From contig NW_008707425.1 in the NCBI RefSeq assembly GCF_000327385.1, forward strand, positions 3,686,150 through 3,750,149: 64,000 nt of DNA, given 5' to 3'. The translations under genes and the position numbers were made by a program. This DNA is from Lottia gigantea (Eukaryota > Mollusca > Gastropoda > Lottiidae). Below are positions 48,119-60,145 of this stretch, piece after piece (the stretch's first letter is position 1; each line of letters starts with the position of its first letter). Below the pieces are notes generated by a model, which had not been told where the DNA came from, ran no database searches, and saw only the letters and a program-made list of their open reading frames with translations.

Positions 48119-51100
48119 ATGACGAGGTATAGTATCCAAATACAAAAAGATCATTTCATCAAGGAATATTTTTCATAAATCAATCAAATATTTTGTTATT
48201 TATTCAACAGGAAAGTGACTGTCCTCTGTTGCATTGCACAAAAAATAAATTGAAAGTAGAGGACTGCATGATCATGCTTATTAATAGGACATTTAGGATA
48301 TATTGCAATGTGAAAATAAGAACACAACAAATTGGCTACATTGGGAATGATTGTAAGAACATAGAAGGAATGTGTCATCTTGACTATGTCAAGCTATTAC
48401 AAACTTCATCTTAATACCTTGACTACAATAGCCACCTTTCTTAGTTACAGACGTAGTGATGGTTGTGAATCAAATATAAAGATTTGATATGATTGTAGGC
48501 TACAGTCAATCAAAAGCCCCTGATAACGCATGCAATCATATTCTTTAGATCTTTCTGTCCAGGGTGCTGATTGTGATTGGTTGTAGGCAATCCAATCAAA
48601 TAAAAGAAAGGTGGATATTGCAGTCAAGGTATAGACACAGTTTGTAAGAGCTTGACATTGACAATGTGAAGATGAGAAACGTGTTTGATATAAGTCAAGT
48701 TGTCATGAATGTTAGTTTTTAGTGTAAGCCAGCAGAGCCTTATCTAGGCTACAGTCTTGTAGTCAATAATCTAAATCACAGCTACATGTAAATAATCATC
48801 CAGTCCTTTTTCTGCTTGAGGGGTTGATTATTAAAGGGCTGGAAAATCAAAACATTTTGTCATTTTTAGTGTCAAGTTTGTTTATTTCAGAGGCAGGATA
48901 GAATTAGGTGATATAACACAACACAATATAAAACAGTTAAAGAGATTGAATCAAGTTGTATTCCCTGTAACATATAATGATAAATTCTATAAAGATGTGC
49001 TAGAAGTTGGTGAACTGGCTAAATTAGGTATTTGTGGGAATATTATATTTTTACATTTTTGCATTTTATCATTGATCATGTTGTATGGAGACATCCAACA
49101 TTATACTAAGGCTTGAAATAAGCATCCGGACATGGTCATTGTCCGGTACAATTCCAGCAAATGTCCAGTACAATCTAGTTTGAGCCGAAAGCCGAACTTT
49201 TTTATTCCTGTCCCAAATGTATGAAAATTGTTAACAGAAGTCAAGGTTGTGTTTTCTCGAAAAACGTCCCTGTTCACGTAACAATGTTTCTCACCTCTGA
49301 AAGTACTGACAGACAATAATACGGTCTGGATCATCTAGATTATTAACACAGAAGACTAGATAGATGTGGATAATCAAGTAACAAAAAAAATTGAACGGAC
49401 ACAATTTGTCAAGGTCATTTGTCCAAATCTTTTAGTAATTTTAATTCAATAATTACTTAAGGGGACATTCGGTTTTATTTGTAGGTCAAAAATTTTATAT
49501 CAAAAAATCGTTAATGTGCGCCAACCTTCATGATATTTGATATTTTTACACGGGGTCAAGGTTAGCCTGTAAACACGATCGTTACAAGAGGTATTGAACG
49601 AGGTATAAGAGCTAATCCTGAAAGGGTGATATAAGAATAAACCCCCTGCTAGAGCCATGGTTTCTGCTCAATTTCATTTAGTAGTTATAACTGATAATCA
49701 CTAAACTGACATAGACAGCTTAAAGACAAAATTTACTTAAGTTGAAAATTGATATTGTATTTCAGTGTATAATAATGATATTGTAATCAATGACAAGATG
49801 TATTTGTATTTCAGTGTATAATAATGATATAGTAGTTAATGACAGAGATGTATTTCAGTGTATTATAATGATATTGTAGTTAATGACTATTTGTATTTCA
49901 GTGTATTATAATGATATTGTAATTAATGACGGAGATGTATTTGTATTTCAGTGTATTATAATGATATTGTAATTAATGACAGAGATGTATTTGTATTTCA
50001 GTGTATTATAATGATATTGTAATTAATGACAGAGATGTATTTGTATTTCAGTGTATTATAATGATATTGTAATCAATGACAAGATGTATTTGTATTTCAG
50101 TGTATTATAATGATATTGTAGTTAATGACTAGATGTATTTGTATTTCAGTGTTATATAATGATATTGTATTTAATGACAGAGATGTATTTGTATTTCAGT
50201 GTATTATAATGATATTGTAGTTAATGACACGATGTATTTGTATTTCAGTGTATTATAATGATATAGTAGTTAATGACACGATGTATTTGTATTTCAGTGT
50301 ATAATAATGATATAGTAGTTAATGACAGAGATGTATTTCAGTGTATTATAATGATATTGTAGTTAATGACTATTTGTATTTCAGTGTATTATAATGATAT
50401 TGTAATTAATGACGGGATGTATTTGTATTTCAGTGTATTATAATGATATTGTAATTAATGACGGGATGTATTTGTATTTCAGTGTATGATAATGATATTG
50501 TAATTAATGACGGAGATATATTTGTATTTCAGTGTATTATAATGATATTGTAGTTAATGACTAGATGTATTTGTATTTCAGTGTTATATAATGATATTGT
50601 AGTTAATGACAGAGATGTATTTCAGTGTTATATAATGATATAGTAGTTAATGACAGAGATGTATTTCAGTGTATTATAATGATATTGTAATCAATGACAA
50701 GATGTATTTGTATTTCAGTGTATTATAATGATATTGTAGTTAATGACTAGGTGTATTTGTATTTCAGTGTATTAGAATGATATTGTAGTTAATGACACGA
50801 TGTATTTCAGTGTATTATAATGATATTGTAGTTAATGACAGAGATGTATTTCAGTGTTATGTAATGATATAGTAGTTAATGACTAGATGTATTTGTATTT
50901 CAGTGTATTATAATGATATTGTAATCAATGACAAGATGTATTTGTATTTCAGTGTTATATAATGATATAGTAGTTAATGACAGAGATGTATTTCAGTGTT
51001 ATATAATGATATAGTAGTTAATGACAGAGATGTATTTCAGTGTTATATAATGATATTGTAGTTAATGACAGAGATGTATTTCAGTGTTATGTAATGATAT

Positions 51101-53901
51101 AGTAGTTAATGACAAGATGTATTTGTATTTCAGTGTTATATAATGATATAGTAGTTAATGACAGAGATGTATTTCAGTGTTATATAATGATATAGTAGTT
51201 AATGACAGAGATGTATTTCAGTGTTATATAATGATATTGTAGTTAATGACAGAGATGTATTTGTATTTCAGTATATTATAATGATATAGTAGTTAATGAC
51301 AGAGATGTATTTCAGTGTTATATAATGATATTGTAGTTAATGACAGAGATGTATTTGTATTTCAGTGTTATATAATGATATTGTAGTTAATGATTGAGAT
51401 GTATTTGTATTTCAGTATATTATAATGATATAGTAGTGGGTGCTGTCTGTTGTCGTATTGATAACAATGATAACCAAAGAAGACTTTATATTATGACACT
51501 AGGATGTTTAGCCTCTTATAGAAGATTACATATAGGTAATTGATATTTGATTGTCTTGTATAAAGTATTTATAATTTTGAAATGAATTTGAATGTAATTT
51601 CTAGAAAAAAGTGTTTGCTTGGTAGGATTCCAAGTTGTGATTTAAAGATGGGTTCCCTTATTTTCATTTATGAAAATGCCTTAATACTTATATGAATAGA
51701 AAGTAGAGGTGTTCTAATGACTTGGTAAAGTACCAGTTTGTCTCACATGCCCATAATTATTATTATATGCAATAAGAACATAATGATGTGAATAAGAGTA
51801 CATGATAATTCATTAGAAACATCAATTAATCAAATAGTTTGTTGAATTTGACTCTAAAAAAATATGGAAACCCATGTTTGATATAATGTCCTGATAGGGT
51901 TTGAAAATAGAGGCACATGTGTTAATTTCTAAAGGGTATACTGAATATTTAGCTAGTAAATATTTCTCAAAAGTGAAGATAAGGCATACAAAGGCAGGCT
52001 TTTATTCCCAGAACTGTTGGTATTTCAGTATGTCTGGAGTTGCCTCCCTTTATTCATTTGAAACCTGTTAAATCACGAAATTCAACCTTATATAACTTTT
52101 TCCAGATATCTCATTGAAAACTTTCCAATATGTCATATGAAAGTCAATACTTAGTTCTGGACATAGAGTCAATATATCATGAGACCATTACATTTTATCA
52201 ACATCCGCATGACTGTCACTGCACACAAAAAAAAATATATTTAGAATTATCCTTCCACATGAATTATCATGTTTATTAATCATATCATTATGTTCTTAAA
52301 CTTCTTATTGCATATCATAAAGGGTTTTAACCAATCATAAATGTCCATGTATACAGCCTGATAAACAAAGAAAAGATTTATTGACCTTTCTTGATCGGTC
52401 ACTCATTGGAATACTTCTGGTAATTCTCTTCTAATTTAGCTAATTATGAATTAATTATGGTCATGTGAGACAAACTGGTATTTTTACAAGTCATTAGAAC
52501 ACCCCTACTTTCAATTCATACAAGTATAAGTATTTTCATTTTCTAAAAATGAAAACAAGGGAACCCATCTTTAAGTATAATATTTTAAGTAGTAAAGAAC
52601 TGGTGGTATTATGGCTATTAGCTACTTGTCTTATCCTAAAACAAAATCATAACCAGGGTCTTACTTTGGTTGATAGGTCATGTGAAAGAATTTATGTAAG
52701 ACATATTCAATTTACAAAGATGACAACAATCTTGTCAAGGTTTTGGTTGGTTATTGGCTAAATCTTGTAGAAACAATCCTTTGTGGATTACCCATACCAA
52801 ATTATTGTTTGGCTTACTGGAATAATGAGGAAAGATGATTTATATAGCTGACTTGCATGTAGTTTCTTCTACAAGATTCAACTTTTGCTCAGAAGAGTAT
52901 ATCAAAACAAGAATTTGGCCTTAAATTCATTGAAATTGCAAAGAAAGTCTGGAAATATTTTGAAATTTTGCCCTGATTATTACAATATAAACAGAAAGAG
53001 CAGGGAAATCAAATTCCCTAGGCCTGTGGTTCCCAACCTGTTGCAGCCTTCACACCCTTGGAGCAATCACCTTGACCATTCACACCCTTTAAAATTTGTA
53101 TCATCCACATTTTCAGCATGTGATGATGTGAGATGCTCTCTCAATTCAAAATAAATTCTTCTACACCATTTGGCCACACACCTGACATCCTAGTCCCACA
53201 TCCCACCCCCGGTTGGGAACCGGGGCCCTAGGCAATATCAGTCCTAAAAAATTCAACTTTCACATTTTTATTAACACTATAACTATCAATGTTATTTCAT
53301 GAATTTTGTTGTTTTTTTAGGAACAGTGATGGTAGAACATGTATTAGATATTTGTGCTAAAGATGGAAATTATGATAATGTCTTTCTGTAAGTAGGATTT
53401 GTTAACAACATACAACTACAGGCTGTATTCTGACATTTTGACAACTTCTTATACTGTATTGTAGTGTTTTAAAGGGATTGTTAAGAGTTTTTCTTAGATT
53501 TTTATGTATATCCGGGACACTGATAACATTGATTTCAAGTCCAAATTTCGCATCATTCAAATTTTTGATCAGACGTCTGTCGTTCTTGCAGTTACATTAA
53601 ACTGCCACTATGGCAAAACTGCTTGTTAGTAGCTATTTCAATGGGTTTCTTCCACCATTTTCCCCCAAGATATTTTGAATTTTGTTTAATTTGTAGACAT
53701 GTACAAGTTAACAATGAAGGAGCTATCAAGTTTTACGAGAAATTTGGATTTGAAATTGTGGAAGAAAAACAGAATTATTATAAAAGAATTGAACCTGCAG
53801 ATGCCTATGTGTTACAGAAATCTTTTAGAAACAAACCTAATACAGCAACTACTAACAGTGTTACCTCAGATTCACCACCTGCTCAGGACAAAAAATCTTA
53901 A
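48119..53901 (+). CDS. NAA50: N-alpha-acetyltransferase 50 (San)
   Basis: Exons 48119-48126, 48891-49027, 51416-51535, 53321-53387 and 53697-53901 (TAA 53899-53901) join in phase to give 178 residues; human has about 169. It is a GNAT-fold enzyme acetylating N-termini that begin with Met, and a partner of the NatA complex needed for sister-chromatid cohesion. Seen: GRIELGDITQHNIKQLKRLN, the substrate loop FPVTYNDKFYKDVLEVGELA, the catalytic tyrosine in RRLYIMTLGCLA, the catalytic histidine in FLHVQVNNEGA and the ending YYKRIEPADAYVLQ followed by a Ser/Thr-rich tail. The acetyl-CoA motif reads YRRLHIGT, where human and fly have YRRLGIGT, so the first glycine of RxxGxG is His. Exon 3's acceptor is the last unit of a large minisatellite. 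Confidence 0.96.
48376..48674. mobile_element. MITE family I with ~65-bp inverted ends
   Basis: The left end CATCTTGACTATGTCAAGC... and right end ...GACAATGTGAAGATG are inverted over about 65 bases, sharing TACCTTGACT and CCACCTTTCTT. It lies in NAA50 intron 1. Relatives occur at 60983-61259, 21560-21835 and around 56700-56870. Confidence 0.7.
49756..51436 (+). repeat. 43/50-bp minisatellite carrying ~35 copies of the NAA50 exon 3 acceptor
   Basis: Each unit has GTATTTCAG followed by TGTATTATAATGATATTGTA and GTTAATGAC, with or without an extra TGTATTT (50 vs 43 bp). TTTCAG plus the next ~20 bases equal the real 3' splice site and first codons of exon 3 (51416, YYNDIVV). I counted about 35 upstream TTTCAG copies before the real one. 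GTTAATGAC also resembles a branch point, so every unit looks like a complete acceptor. Reading on from upstream copies meets TAG within the next unit. Confidence 0.93.
51642..52574. mobile_element. TTAA-flanked MITE family A, long copy
   Basis: Left TTAA then AGATGGGTTCCCTTATTTTC; right GGGAACCCATCT then TTAA. At about 930 bp it is three times the other copies, so it is an internally expanded or nested version. It lies in NAA50 intron 3. Confidence 0.7.
53016..53233. mobile_element. hAT-like MITE with 8-bp target duplication
   Basis: The 202-bp element (53024-53225) has ends CTGTGGTTCCCAACC and GGTTGGGAACCGGGG. It is flanked by CCCTAGGC at 53016-53023 and 53226-53233. The 'GTGGTTCCCAACC' terminus is typical of hAT non-autonomous elements. 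Confidence 0.85.
53470..53600. mobile_element. TTAA-flanked MITE family C, one end
   Basis: Starts TTTTAAAGGGATTGTTAAGA and carries GATATACATAAAAATC-type terminus sequence. It lies in NAA50 intron 4. Confidence 0.5.
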
Positions 53902-54013
53902 TTCAAGATGAAATATCATAGGATTTGATGTGATTATTATCAGATATTGTCATCTAGATATTTGCTTAACCAGTTGAAAGAGCTCACTTATTGCCATCAA
54001 TGTCACTTTTTAG

Positions 54014-54019
54014 AATAAA
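54014..54019 (+). terminator. Candidate NAA50 polyadenylation signal AATAAA
   Basis: The canonical hexamer is 113 bp past the stop codon and followed by T/G-containing sequence (CAGTTTGTC). The duplicated copy at 56343-56465 has AATAGA at the equivalent place. Confidence 0.45.
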
Positions 54020-54289
54020 ATTAAACTTACAGTTTGTCTACAATTGAAATACTGTACAACTCAGAATTGTCAAAATCCAACTTTTGGGGTATTATTTTCA
54101 GCTGGTAAAGTAGAATTTTAGATGACGATATCACATAAAGAAAATGTATGACTGTATTTTAAAATAGATTTGTTTGGCTTCTAAGACATTTGAAAAATCT
54201 CAAAATTTTTCATAGGTTCATAGGCTGACACTGAAGGAGTTATATAATAGAGCAATGAAATCACCGTCCAAAGAAGGCAAAGGTGATGT

Positions 54290-54655
54290 CTGGTTCTACT
54301 TGGAGGTGACGCTTGCTCGCTAACCTCAAGGTCCAGGGTTCAATCCCGTCATAAGTCAAGATAATACCTTCGGATTTTTCAACCCGGTTTCCCCCTATTA
54401 ATGATGCAGATAAGAAGGGCTGACATGGAAAAAGCGTCAAGCTGTTTGGATCGGACATTAAACCGAGGCCCCGTGTGCTACAGGTGTGCACATTAAAGAT
54501 CACTCGATAGTTGGAAATAAAAAAAAAAGCTGCTGTCCTGGCAAAATTTCCCTCATTGCACCCTGCATGGTGTTGCCCGTCTTCATTAGCCCACATGGTG
54601 CTGAAAAGTATGACGTAAGACTCCATTCATTTCATTTCATTTTCTGGTTCTACTT
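54290..54655 (+). mobile_element. tRNA-derived SINE (family 1), 5'-truncated, with 12-bp target duplication
   Basis: The SINE (54302-54643) keeps the B box GGTTCAATCCC and full body and ends in (ATTTC)n. It is flanked by CTGGTTCTACTT at 54290-54301 and 54644-54655. The A-box end is missing, as expected for incomplete reverse transcription. Confidence 0.85.
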
Positions 54656-55129
54656 TTTAAAGTCTTAAATCAATCGGTGTCATTTGATCTGAATAAAACA
54701 ATGCAGTTAGTATCAGGAAATGTTGAATGTAATGTAAAATAAGTTTCATTGCTGTGGTATACATGTAACTCTCTCTGTGTCAACTTATGAATTTTCAGCT
54801 TCCTTTGTATTGTGTTAAAATAATAGCAATTTAGAGATTTAAAAAAAAACCTGACATTTTCTGTACATATTTTGTAAATATTTTCTAATCTTATTTTTTC
54901 ATGTGTGATTTTTATTTTAAGCCCTTCCTTCTAACTAAATTCGTCCTAAATTTATCATTACTTTTCCCCTGCATCTTAGAGAGGCGACTCTTATCCATTT
55001 TATAAATGAAAAAATAAATGAAAACACAGATCAGACAGATAAAATAAGATGAAAAACTCCTGTTCATTGCAAGATCGTTGCATTTCTTATGTTTTCATCA
55101 GGACAGGTATACTACCTCTTGAAATTTTA

Positions 55130-55440
55130 AAACTTGGTTAAAATGAGTTCATCAGTGAACTTACCTGGTGTCATAACTATACAGCAAAATCCCTTTATAA
55201 TCTAATGCGTTCATAAAACTAAATATTAATTCATTAAACTAAGTAATTTTGAAACATGTTAGAAGCATTTTTCATAATTACTTAGGTTAATGGATATATC
55301 ATCTTATATAGAGATTCTATTCTTTAGTCATGGCACCTGGTATGTCCAACTGATGTATAGATACACTTGTTGACAAAGTTTGAAACTTTGATGTCCATTC
55401 TAAGAGGTAGTATCCTTTTAAACTCACTGAACAGGACTCT
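55130..55440. mobile_element. TTAA-flanked MITE family D, diverged copy
   Basis: Contains GAGTTCATCAGTGAACTTAC and TTCTAAGAGGTAGTATCC followed by TTTTAA. It is a degraded relative of 61547-61892. Confidence 0.5.
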
Positions 55441-55977
55441 TAATAACCCACTTCTCTTGTATATAATTCTCTCATCATTGTGTGCTACCTATTACTACAT
55501 GAGGAATAAAAGTTATAATTTTTAGATGATCTTTGTTAATGTGAATGTTTTTGAACCTCCAATTCAAAAGAGTTCCCCATCTATTGATAAAAAACCTGTT
55601 AAACAGTGATTATCCTCTCATGTGAATGGAATAATTTATCTTATAGGTGGTATAATTTCCTACCTTAGGATAAATCTTATTTAATTTGAGAAGAACTTCT
55701 TCTATTCTTGTAGGATTTATCTTAAGAACTAACCAATCAAATTCGATCTCCCTAGACGACCCTCGATACATAATCTGTCAAGATGCGACACCGAAAACTT
55801 TATCAGCCTGTTTTTGTTAATAATGAGCATTCATGGAAGTGAGATTTCATTCTCAGTGTATCTCTTCCAATTTCATAAGCTCCCTCCATTTTTTTCTGCT
55901 CCAGTTGTCACGTGACTAATTGACCTATAGGATTTGTCCTACCATGTAAACAAACTTTTCTTAAGGAGTTTTATACG

Positions 55978-56342
55978 TCCACATAGAAATGTGGTCGTAT
56001 ATTGCCGTCACCCGTCAACATTTGTTGTGGGCACAATAGATTCTGATGAAACTTGTTATGAGCATTGGAATTAATAAGATCTCGGTCAAGTTTGAATTTA
56101 ACCATTTTTTGATAAACGGATTTTGAGATATTGCCCTTGACTTAGTAAAATCGCCTCTCAATTTGTTTGTGGGCACAACAGAAGCTACAATTTTCTATAG
56201 ATATTGATGAAATTTGGTGTGAGCATTGGAATTAATAAGATCTCGGTCAGGTTCGTTTTCGATAAACGGATTTTGAGTTATTGCCCTTGACCTAGTAAAA
56301 TCGAGTTAATTTTTTTTTGTGGGCACAATTCAGGATGAAATT
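55978..56342 (-). mobile_element. Pearl-like element, minus orientation
   Basis: The left (+) edge CGTCCACATAGAAATGTGGT is the inverted right end. Two tandem core units carry GAGATATTGCCCTTGACTTA and GAGTTATTGCCCTTGACCTA. Its other end is broken by the NAA50 3' UTR copy; the trailing AACAAACTTTAACAAATCTG/TGTGGACG around 56463-56492 may be the remainder. Confidence 0.55.
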
Positions 56343-56465
56343 GGATTTGATGTGATTATTATCAGATATTGTCATCTGGATATTTGCTTAACCAGTTGAA
56401 AGAGCTCACTTATTGCCATCAATGTCACTTTTTAGAATAGAATTAAACTTACAGTTTGTCTACAA
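56343..56465 (+). repeat. Near-identical copy of the NAA50 3' UTR (123 bp)
   Basis: Matches 53921-54043 with only two substitutions over 123 bp, starting GGATTTGATGTGATTATTAT and ending CAGTTTGTCTACAA. A weaker match extends left to AATTCAGGATGAAAT. No tail or target duplication was seen, so a local copying event is more likely than a retrocopy. Confidence 0.9.
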
Positions 56466-57404
56466 ACAAACTTTAACAAATCTGATGTGTGGACGTTTAC
56501 TTTATATACTTATTTATATTTACTTATATATCTGAGACTAAAGTATAATTGATCAAACGATGGCGAACTTGTCTCTTTAATAGTGAAATTCGAGTCCAGT
56601 TCAGTTATAGTCGCCTACTGAGGTAACTGTACCACACCTTTCATTTTATGTTTGAGAGTAAATATTAAGTATGACTTAATAAAGCGAATGCAGCCAACCA
56701 GAACACCCGATTTCATGCGTAATTATTTATTACGGTATTTTTTCGAGCTCAGAATGGTTGTATTCGCTAGCGTATCCTGCCAAATTACTGCATTTACAAA
56801 CTTCCGTGAAACAAGAAAGTGGGCCATTGCAGTCAAGGTATAAGATAAAGACGTTATACCTTAATCATTTTGAAGATGACTAATGATAGAATGCTTATAG
56901 CTATGATGAAATTTCGGCAACTGAACGACATGCACTTTGTTTTAAATTTACAATAGGGTCTTTGACGGCGCGAGGCCCACGAGAATGGGGTACAAATTGA
57001 GGACAGACTCAGTGGGGGAACAACTGTCGAGGCTGAATTCAAAATGCGGCAACTCATTGTAGACGAATAACTGGGCTGCAAACCATTTTTCTATTGAGGC
57101 AAATGCCCCCTCTGTACCCCCATTGGCGCCGCCACTGTAAACATCAGTGTTATAGGTTTTTCCTGGAATGCGAACAACTACATTATTTTGTGTATATTAA
57201 AGGAATGTAGTCGTCTTACAGAAAACTACCATAGTGTCAAGCAAGCTAGCTTTCGTGAACCTTTTCAGCTGTTTGCAGAGAATTTTAGATTGAAAATATG
57301 ACGTCTGCGGATGTGCACATCATTTAAATAAGTCTTACTTAGACTACTAAGGTTTAGGATTAGGTTTTTGAAGACAAGCCTTAACCATAAGTATGCAATG
57401 AGCA

Positions 57405-57602
57405 TATTTTGAAATTTCTATATATGTCTTTGCTATGTATGGCGGAGTATCACAAAAGGGCGAATCGTCATTTTAACATTCAAATGCAGATAATTCTGTA
57501 TACATATTGATTTGGAGGCTAGAATTTCGACAGTGAAACACTTTTCATGTTTCTGATACTAAAGTACGATTGATCAAACAGACTGTGAACATTTCCCTTT
57601 AA
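57405..57602. mobile_element. TTAA-associated MITE family B, diverged copy
   Basis: Contains TTCTATATATGTCTTTGCTA, GTCATTTTAACATTCAAATG and AAAGTACGATTGATCAAACA, ending TTTCCCTTTAA. Confidence 0.5.
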
Positions 57603-59214
57603 ACGTTTATAGAAAACATATACTAGCTGAATTTTTGTCTACTTACAACTCCCTCATAGTTTTGGGGTACGTAGACTAGACTCTTATTATAGCTAGGAAA
57701 CCAAATAAATTATTGATTATTTGATCTCCTGCACTTATTTTTACACGTCTGTTCCCCTTTAACTATGATAGTATATTATGATGTTGTCAGCTAAAGGTCA
57801 AAGGTGTAAAATGATATTAATAGCTTAACATTATACAGACCACATTCATTCCAGTGTTACTAAAAATATATAATTTGTACATGCCGTACATTCTGACCAC
57901 CGAGAAATGGATCGTTTCATGTATATCTCTCTCTGTGACTATGGGCATCCATATGAGATTGTAGGAACGTGCCATTAAATGAATGAATACATACTTCTCT
58001 GAAGCGACTAAAAGACAGTTATTTTTTAGGTCATTCATTGTTCTGCCAATAGTTGTGCGTGGTATCGTTGACATAAAGACATTCTGCACTGTTACAAACT
58101 ATTTATTTCAGAATCAAGTCAGGATTTTCAAGAATTTATTCCGCTAATTTTGATATGGGTCCAACCATACTGAATATTGGCCTTAGCCAATTTTCGACCA
58201 AATTCAATACATGTACAAAACGATTTGCTATCGCACAGTAATTAAGGCTGACGGAAACAGCCGAGGATTGGCGAATATGCACATGCTTTTTCGCAAATGG
58301 GTACCGTGAAAGTTATGCTAATCGTTTTGCAATCTATCACGGTAATGGATGGCAACCATCATTTTCCGGAACTATTTTTAAAGTGTCATGTGATCACGTG
58401 ATTCTGGTAATTTAAACATCAGAGGCTGCTCTTTCAGGACCAAGAGTATTTGTAAACAAAGTCAAACAAAAACTTCGAAATATATGGCTTATAACAAAAT
58501 GTATAACTGGTGAGCCAAAAACATTAAATGGATAAGTAACTGTCAGATTTATCTTCTAAAGACCCTAAATTTTTATGGACTATATTTAGATTACAATATT
58601 ACCAACACTTGACAAATCACTGCTAAATACCGAAATATTGCCAAAGAAGGCAAATTCTGCATTCACCACTGTGCCAGATTCAGGTTTACGAGGATTGCCC
58701 ACATGACTTTTCCTAATAGCTTTGTAAGAGTGCTTTGAGCTCTTAATTTTTTTTTGTATAAAAAAATTAATTTATTGTATATAACTACACTGGAGACCAA
58801 TGGTGGTTCACTGCTATCGTGGTATTCACTGCTTGCATAGTTGTATATAATTATGATAGTTTGTCAGTGATGGGTAGCATTAGTCTAAAGGTTTAGGATA
58901 CCATAGCGTTCAGTATGATATTGGCCTTGTTCTCAGATGGATGGCTTACACAGTGTGAATGACAGACCTCATCTGTGACCAAACATCTCCAATTTGATTG
59001 GCAAGACATTATTTAGCATTAAGGAATCCCCTTTAATGCTTCCTTACGATTGGACGCGGCGAGATCGATTAATTCTTGTACCGCCCCATGAATTTGAATA
59101 AGGGATTTCATTGGATGACAGCATCAAACCATGGGATATTAATTGCATCGGTAAAATAATTACGATATTGTGTATATTAAGGGATAAAGATTAGTTACGA
59201 AGAGGAAGAAAGCA

Positions 59215-59371
59215 ATGATGGTTCTGTCCAAGAGAATTAAGTTTCCAGTGTTTATCATTGTGATTCAGGTCATATTTATCCTGATTTTTGCATTTTTAGC
59301 AGAATATGATGGAACTGCACAGCCGAAAAATACTGACACATCTTCCATGCCTGTGCCAAAATATTATCCAA
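59215..59371 (+). CDS. Rhesus-type ammonium transporter, first coding exon (partial)
   Basis: One exon starting ATGATG at 59215 and ending at a GTAAGT donor (59372), phase 1, encodes 52 residues. A basic start (LSKRIKFP) leads into one membrane segment (VFIIVIQVIFILIFAFLAEY), a short polar loop and KYYP. Rh glycoproteins (RhAG/RhBG/RhCG) have the same plan: first transmembrane helix, YD/EYD, extracellular loop, then YYPxFQDVHVMIF, whose continuation would be in the next exon. They conduct NH3/CO2 across the plasma membrane. No FQDVHVM exon was found up to 64000, so intron 1 exceeds 4.6 kb. The identification rests on a short N-terminal match. Confidence 0.7.
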
Positions 59372-60145
59372 GTAAGTTTTTGCATATATTATAATTATAC
59401 ACATTTCCAGTCGGATCTCTTTTCATCCGAACATCAGAAAATAGCTTTGTTGCTCTCAAAAAGGTCAAATTTTCAACTGTTCTTGTGTTTTCGTTTTCTA
59501 AATACCGAAGTTTAAAACTGTTCCAAACTTGCATCGAAATGTAGGCATATGAATAAGAACAAATTCTACCTGTTCAACTTCAGTAGGGGCGCCGACCGAA
59601 AATAGGTCTGAACATCAATATCATCAAAATCAAAAACTCTAGTTTAAAATTGCAATATTTTAGAATTCACATTTAAAGGGATATTCTGTTTTCTTGTAGG
59701 TCTAAAACTTTTTTCGATCAAATTTGTGAAAAAATCAAGAGAAATGTGTCCTTATCTAAAAGTTTTAACGAAAAAAATCCAGCCGTTTATTTTTAAAATT
59801 TAGTTATGCATTTTGGAAGCACCCAATTGTAGAAAAACATATCGCCTACGTATATTCTTAAGGTTTCAACTTACAGGCTTAAATCGAGCCATTATAAAGC
59901 CAAAAACCAAAACTATGTCAAACTGCTTATTATCAATTATAGTACTGTTTGATTAAACTTTTTAAAATAAATTTAGTTTCATTCAAGTAAATAGACCTAC
60001 ATAGCTCGAAATAGCATTGGCCTACTAGAAATATTTTCATGAATAATTTACGACGTTTTTGATAATGAAAACTTTTTACAAAGAGCGGAATAGCCCTTTT
60101 TATAGGTATCATTCCACGCTGATAAAGTGACATTTGAATCTCTGT

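Larger units (their letters stand above)
53902..59214. other. Intergenic region between NAA50 and the Rh-type gene
   Basis: No convincing coding exon. It holds the NAA50 3' UTR, a SINE (54302-54643), a family D fragment (about 55130-55440), a minus-strand pearl-like element (55978-56342), a copy of the NAA50 3' UTR (56343-56465), family I sequence (56700-56870) and family B (57405-57602). At 57105-57140 there is a GC-rich TGCCCCCTCTGTACCCC/GGCGCCGCCACTG terminus like that of a further DNA element. Positions 57610-59200 are mostly unique; no promoter element could be fixed for the Rh gene. Confidence 0.5.

Noticed and set aside
49756-51415. Repeat units of NAA50 as a chain of coding exons
   Set aside because: Units have an acceptor-like side but no good donor, and frames close with TAG within the next unit.
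53697-53911. Second overlapping frame in NAA50 exon 5
   Set aside because: A shifted-frame shadow of the real exon, which matches NAA50 to its C-terminus.
57817-58089. 90-codon minus-strand frame
   Set aside because: No recognised family, no exon signals, composition like surrounding noncoding DNA.
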